Positions 6,448 through 7,748 of a DNA stretch of 7,748 bases are shown here, piece after piece. The position numbers and the translations under genes were made by a program. The notes under the pieces were generated by a model, which ran no database searches, was not told where the DNA came from, and was given only the letters and a program-made list of their open reading frames with translations. The DNA is from Candidatus Iainarchaeum sp. (GTDB lineage: Archaea > Iainarchaeota > Iainarchaeia > Iainarchaeales > JAAZKV01), in the NCBI GenBank assembly GCA_026397035.1, contig JAPLVQ010000047.1, positions 1 through 7,748 of the forward strand, written 5' to 3'. Every line of letters starts with the position of its first letter. Within the stretch, counting starts at the first letter, position 1.

Positions 6448-6743
6448 AAAACACTTTGTGTTTTTCAAGGCTTCGCAAACTTATAGTTTGCTTAGCGGGT
6501 GCTTACAGCGAAATTCATCTCGTTGTAAAAGCAACAGCTTTTACGACGCCCCGCAAAAGCATTAGCTTTTGCTCGGATCACGCTGAAGCGACCAAGCAAA
6601 ACCTTTTTTGGTTTTGCGGGTCCAATGAAGCATTGCTTCATTTGGAGGAATCGTTCTTTCGCACTGGTGCCTAAAAACAAAATAACCGACTTTCTTTTCG
6701 TGCCAAGACAATTTACTTTGAAACATATAAAACTTTGTTTCAA
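6448..6743. repeat. cluster of seven short hairpins with A-rich 5' arms and compensating stem changes
   Basis: Perfect stems of 7-8 bp lie at: H1 6448-6464 (AAAACAC/GTGTTTT), H2 6475-6491 (GCAAACT/AGTTTGC), H3 6525-6544 (GTAAAAGC/GCTTTTAC, extendable to 12 bp over 6521-6548 with one G-T), H4 6553-6572 (GCAAAAGC/GCTTTTGC), H5 6596-6617 (GCAAAACC/GGTTTTGC, plus an outer GACC/GGTC at 6590-6593 and 6619-6622), H6 6624-6642 (AATGAAGC/GCTTCATT) and H7 6718-6743 (TTGAAACA/TGTTTCAA). Loops are 3-6 nt except H7 (10 nt). H1-H2, H3-H4 and H5-H6 have centres 26-28 bp apart, and the pairs recur every 72-78 bp. Among the similar stems H2-H5, bases change on both arms together, so pairing is kept while sequence varies. 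No convincing protein frame crosses the cluster. It could be a structured RNA, a set of nested palindromic repeats, or protein-binding sites. Confidence 0.7.
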
Positions 6744-6870
6744 GCAGGGTATTACCAAAAAAGAACCCGAAAATCATTACACTGAAGCCGAGCGCGCATT
6801 AAAACAACCTGTACGACAGCGTCATGCTGAATTTACTTTAAACCAAATTTAAGGCCCTTGAAAAGAATAG
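6744..6870. other. spacer without a recognisable gene
   Basis: This stretch between the last strong hairpin and the antitoxin promoter holds only minor structure: a GGGT/ACCC pair (6747-6750, 6765-6768), a 4-bp CTGT-ACG-ACAG hairpin (6809-6819), and GCGTCATGCTGAATTTAC (6819-6836). The last resembles the 'RHAEF' type of spurious translation seen from dispersed repeats in many environmental genomes. The open frame that crosses it from the left (ending at 6852) has the wording of repeat translation rather than of a protein. Confidence 0.35.
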
Positions 6871-6907
6871 TTTTTTAACTTCCATTAACCCTTAATAACA
6901 TAGTGAT
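6871..6907 (+). promoter_or_regulatory. putative promoter/operator and ribosome-binding site of the toxin-antitoxin pair
   Basis: TTTTTTAA (6871-6878) is a weak TATA-like element; the usual spacing puts a start near 6901, giving a very short leader. Two TTAAC direct repeats (6875-6879 and 6885-6889) are exactly 10 bp apart, with a related TTAAT at 6892-6896. This is one-helical-turn spacing of the kind ribbon-helix-helix repressors use, and it overlaps the TATA-like element, so autorepression is plausible. GTGAT (6903-6907) can pair with the archaeal 16S tail 3 nt before the ATG. Confidence 0.35.
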
Positions 6908-6910
6908 TAT

Positions 6911-7117
6911 ATGTACGTTGAAGTATCAAAAGAAATGGATGCAAAATTAAAGAATGCCTCAAAAACTCTCGGATTTGATGAAGAACAACTTGTTGAGAGA
7001 GCATTAATACTATATTTAGACGCTTTAGAAAAACAAGTTGAACTAAAAAAAGAGCTTATGGCATGGGACAAAATAAGTGATGAAGACTTAACTAATTTTG
7101 AAGAGAATCTAAAATGA
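6911..7117 (+). CDS. ribbon-helix-helix type antitoxin of a MazF-like toxin
   Basis: This is a 68-residue acidic protein. The first part (MYVEVSKEMDAKLKNASKTL, then LVERALILYLDALEK) fits a ribbon-helix-helix DNA-binding fold: a short beta strand, a helix, a turn at GFDEE, and a second helix. The C-terminal tail from about residue 46 (MAWDKISDEDLTNFEENLK) is acidic and likely wraps the toxin. Its stop overlaps the toxin start (ATGA at 7114-7117), the standard translational coupling of type II pairs, in which the antitoxin neutralises the toxin and represses the operon. The ATG at 6911 is preceded by GTGAT. Assignment rests mainly on the partner and the size, since these antitoxins are poorly conserved. 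Confidence 0.8.
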   Translation: MYVEVSKEMDAKLKNASKTLGFDEEQLVERALILYLDALEKQVELKKELMAWDKISDEDLTNFEENLK

Positions 7118-7440
7118 ACAAAGGCGAAATATGGTTCGTTGAATTGCCAGAAAGTAATGGACACGAACAATCTGGATTAAGGCCAGTTATTGTAATTAAC
7201 GAGATAGATGCAGGAATGGTTTTGATAATACCCTTTACCTCAAACATTCAAGCACTAAGATACACCAACACAATCCAAGTCAAACCAACCAAAACAAACG
7301 GATTAAAAGAAAACTCAATCGCTCTAATATTTCAACTAAGAGCAATAGACAAAAAAAGGCTATTGGAGAAGATTGGAAATCTGGAAAAAGAACACCAAGA
7401 ACAAATAAATAAGATGCTGAAAAAGATACTTACCCTTTAA
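7114..7440 (+). CDS. mazF: MazF/PemK-family mRNA interferase toxin
   Basis: This 108-residue protein has the full layout of MazF/PemK endoribonucleases, which cut single-stranded mRNA and stop translation. The N-terminus KGEIWFVELPES is the opening strand. GHEQSGLRPVIVIN (residues 16-29) carries the catalytic arginine at R23. PFTSN (40-44) carries the Thr/Ser pair, matching the catalytic threonine of E. coli MazF. The segment ALIFQLRAIDKKRLLEKIG (about 70-88) is the conserved QLRxIDxxRL strand and helix that forms the dimer and RNA groove. Length is typical, and no key residue is missing, so the toxin is probably active. It is translationally coupled to the antitoxin by a 4-bp overlap. No hairpin terminator follows; the T-rich run at 7441-7453 may end transcription. 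The cleavage site cannot be deduced. Confidence 0.93.
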   Translation: MNKGEIWFVELPESNGHEQSGLRPVIVINEIDAGMVLIIPFTSNIQALRYTNTIQVKPTKTNGLKENSIALIFQLRAIDKKRLLEKIGNLEKEHQEQINKMLKKILTL

Positions 7441-7492
7441 TTATTAATTTCTAAATAAACAAGGCAATAGTTAAAATAGCCAAAAATTATTA

Positions 7493-7591
7493 CGCTGAGG
7501 GCGAGATTTGAACTTGTTCCCCATTTTAAGTAAATGGAGTGGTAATCCATTTCATTTGACTTCTTTATTCCCCAAGCGGTGCTATTTCGCC
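7493..7591 (-). tRNA. tRNA-Ser-like element with good 3' end but defective 5' half (pseudo-tRNA or att remnant)
   Basis: Read on the minus strand, the last 20 bases are a canonical tRNA end: T-loop TTCAAAT (complement of 7506-7512), T-stem CTCGC, acceptor strand CCTCAGC (7494-7500) and G73, the pattern of tRNA-Ser. Upstream are a perfect 7-bp stem with a 7-nt TTACCAC loop (7532-7552) in the anticodon position and a 16-nt variable region, suiting a class II tRNA. Several things do not fit. The 5' T-stem strand is ACAAG, giving three of five pairs. The supposed 5' acceptor strand GGCGAAA pairs at only three of seven positions. The D region is about 15 nt too long. The implied anticodon, ACC, is neither serine nor normal for archaea. 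A T5 tract (complement of 7482-7486) lies just downstream of the 3' end, as for archaeal RNA genes. A decayed tRNA or an integration-site copy of a tRNA 3' end is more likely than a working tRNA. Confidence 0.35.
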
Positions 7592-7701
7592 GATGAAAAG
7601 AAAATTTGTTAGAGTTTTTATTTCAAATTAAAGTTCTAATTAAAAATAAAGGCTTTTTGCCCAAAAACCCACATATTCACTTATTCACGTTAATACTAAG
7701 G

Positions 7702-7709
7702 TTTAAATA
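7702..7709 (+). promoter_or_regulatory. TATA-like box for a gene beyond the right edge
   Basis: TTTAAATA preceded by CTAAGG is a good archaeal TATA-like element. A start would fall near 7731, followed by a purine-rich run (AGAAGAAGAAAA) up to the window end. No start codon is seen in the remaining bases. The stretch 7592-7700 is A+T-rich and otherwise shows only a small GGC-TTTTT-GCC hairpin (7651-7661). Confidence 0.4.
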
Positions 7710-7748
7710 CTACTTTGAAGCCAATATTTTCAGAAGAAGAAAACTTTA

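Noticed and set aside
6240..6674. Open frame of 144 codons on the plus strand across the hairpin cluster
   Set aside because: It overlaps the minus-strand fragment and then runs through palindromes. The peptide has no domain pattern, and its repeated wording comes from the hairpin arms.
6448..6743. CRISPR array
   Set aside because: CRISPR repeats are near-identical in sequence with regular spacers. Here the stems differ from one another and only the pairing is kept, and no cas gene is present.
6492..6777. Two overlapping open frames on the minus strand across the hairpin cluster
   Set aside because: Both are translations of the hairpin arms with odd Cys and Lys content and no plausible start signals; open frames in several phases at once suggest chance.
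7493..7591. tRNA-Thr(GGT) on the plus strand
   Set aside because: The plus-strand loop GTGGTAA would be a proper anticodon loop for GGT, but no acceptor stem, D arm or T arm can be built around it on that strand.

Overview
The window looks like two unlike stretches of DNA joined inside one gene. From 1 to about 1520 the sequence is richer in G+C (hand count about 49% over 361-600) and carries bacterial-type genes. These are the 3' end of a glycoside hydrolase family 2 beta-galactosidase, a short inverted-repeat array, and a broken ABC-2 permease read towards it. The protein style (lacZ tail, exporter wording, CGCGGAT/ATCCGCG intergenic repeats) reminds me of Bacteroidota, but that is recall, not a search. 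From about 1520 to the end the DNA is A+T-rich (hand count 36-39% G+C over 1561-2040) and reads as archaeal. It has gatD, the archaea-specific subunit of the GatDE Glu-tRNA(Gln) amidotransferase, TATA-like promoters at archaeal spacing, and a large Asn- and Ser-rich lipoprotein with a CGDGTC...CPTDC cysteine cluster of a kind common in DPANN-type archaea. The switch falls within a few codons of the H-loop (TTHYMEEAE) of the ABC ATPase gene. A hybrid gene or a chimeric contig are the two main readings.

Layout: lacZ 3' end (3-230, +); repeat-rich convergent gap (231-355); frameshifted ABC-2 permease (356-1339, -); ABC ATPase (1332-2090, -) with the composition break inside it; gene-free leader (2100-2484) holding a 31-bp tandem repeat, a small hairpin, a TATA-like box and a strong hairpin/T-tract terminator; 716-aa cell-surface lipoprotein (2485-4635, -); divergent promoter region; gatD (4772-6079, +); a long stretch without a convincing intact gene (6080-6910), holding a C-terminal protein fragment (6166-6432, -) and a cluster of seven short perfect hairpins (6448-6743); a type II toxin-antitoxin pair, ribbon-helix-helix antitoxin and MazF-like toxin (6911-7440, +); a tRNA-Ser-like but defective RNA element (7493-7591, -); and a TATA-like box at 7702 pointing off the right edge.

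How the genes relate: the ATPase and permease overlap by 8 bp and would form one exporter if the permease were intact. The lipoprotein and gatD are divergently transcribed from a 136-bp gap. gatD has no gatE next to it here. The MazF pair, the hairpin cluster and the tRNA-like 3' end make 6166-7600 look like an accessory or once-mobile segment, but no integrase or transposase is visible. The two observations most worth checking are the hairpin cluster, whose stems differ in sequence while keeping pairing, and the intragenic composition switch.
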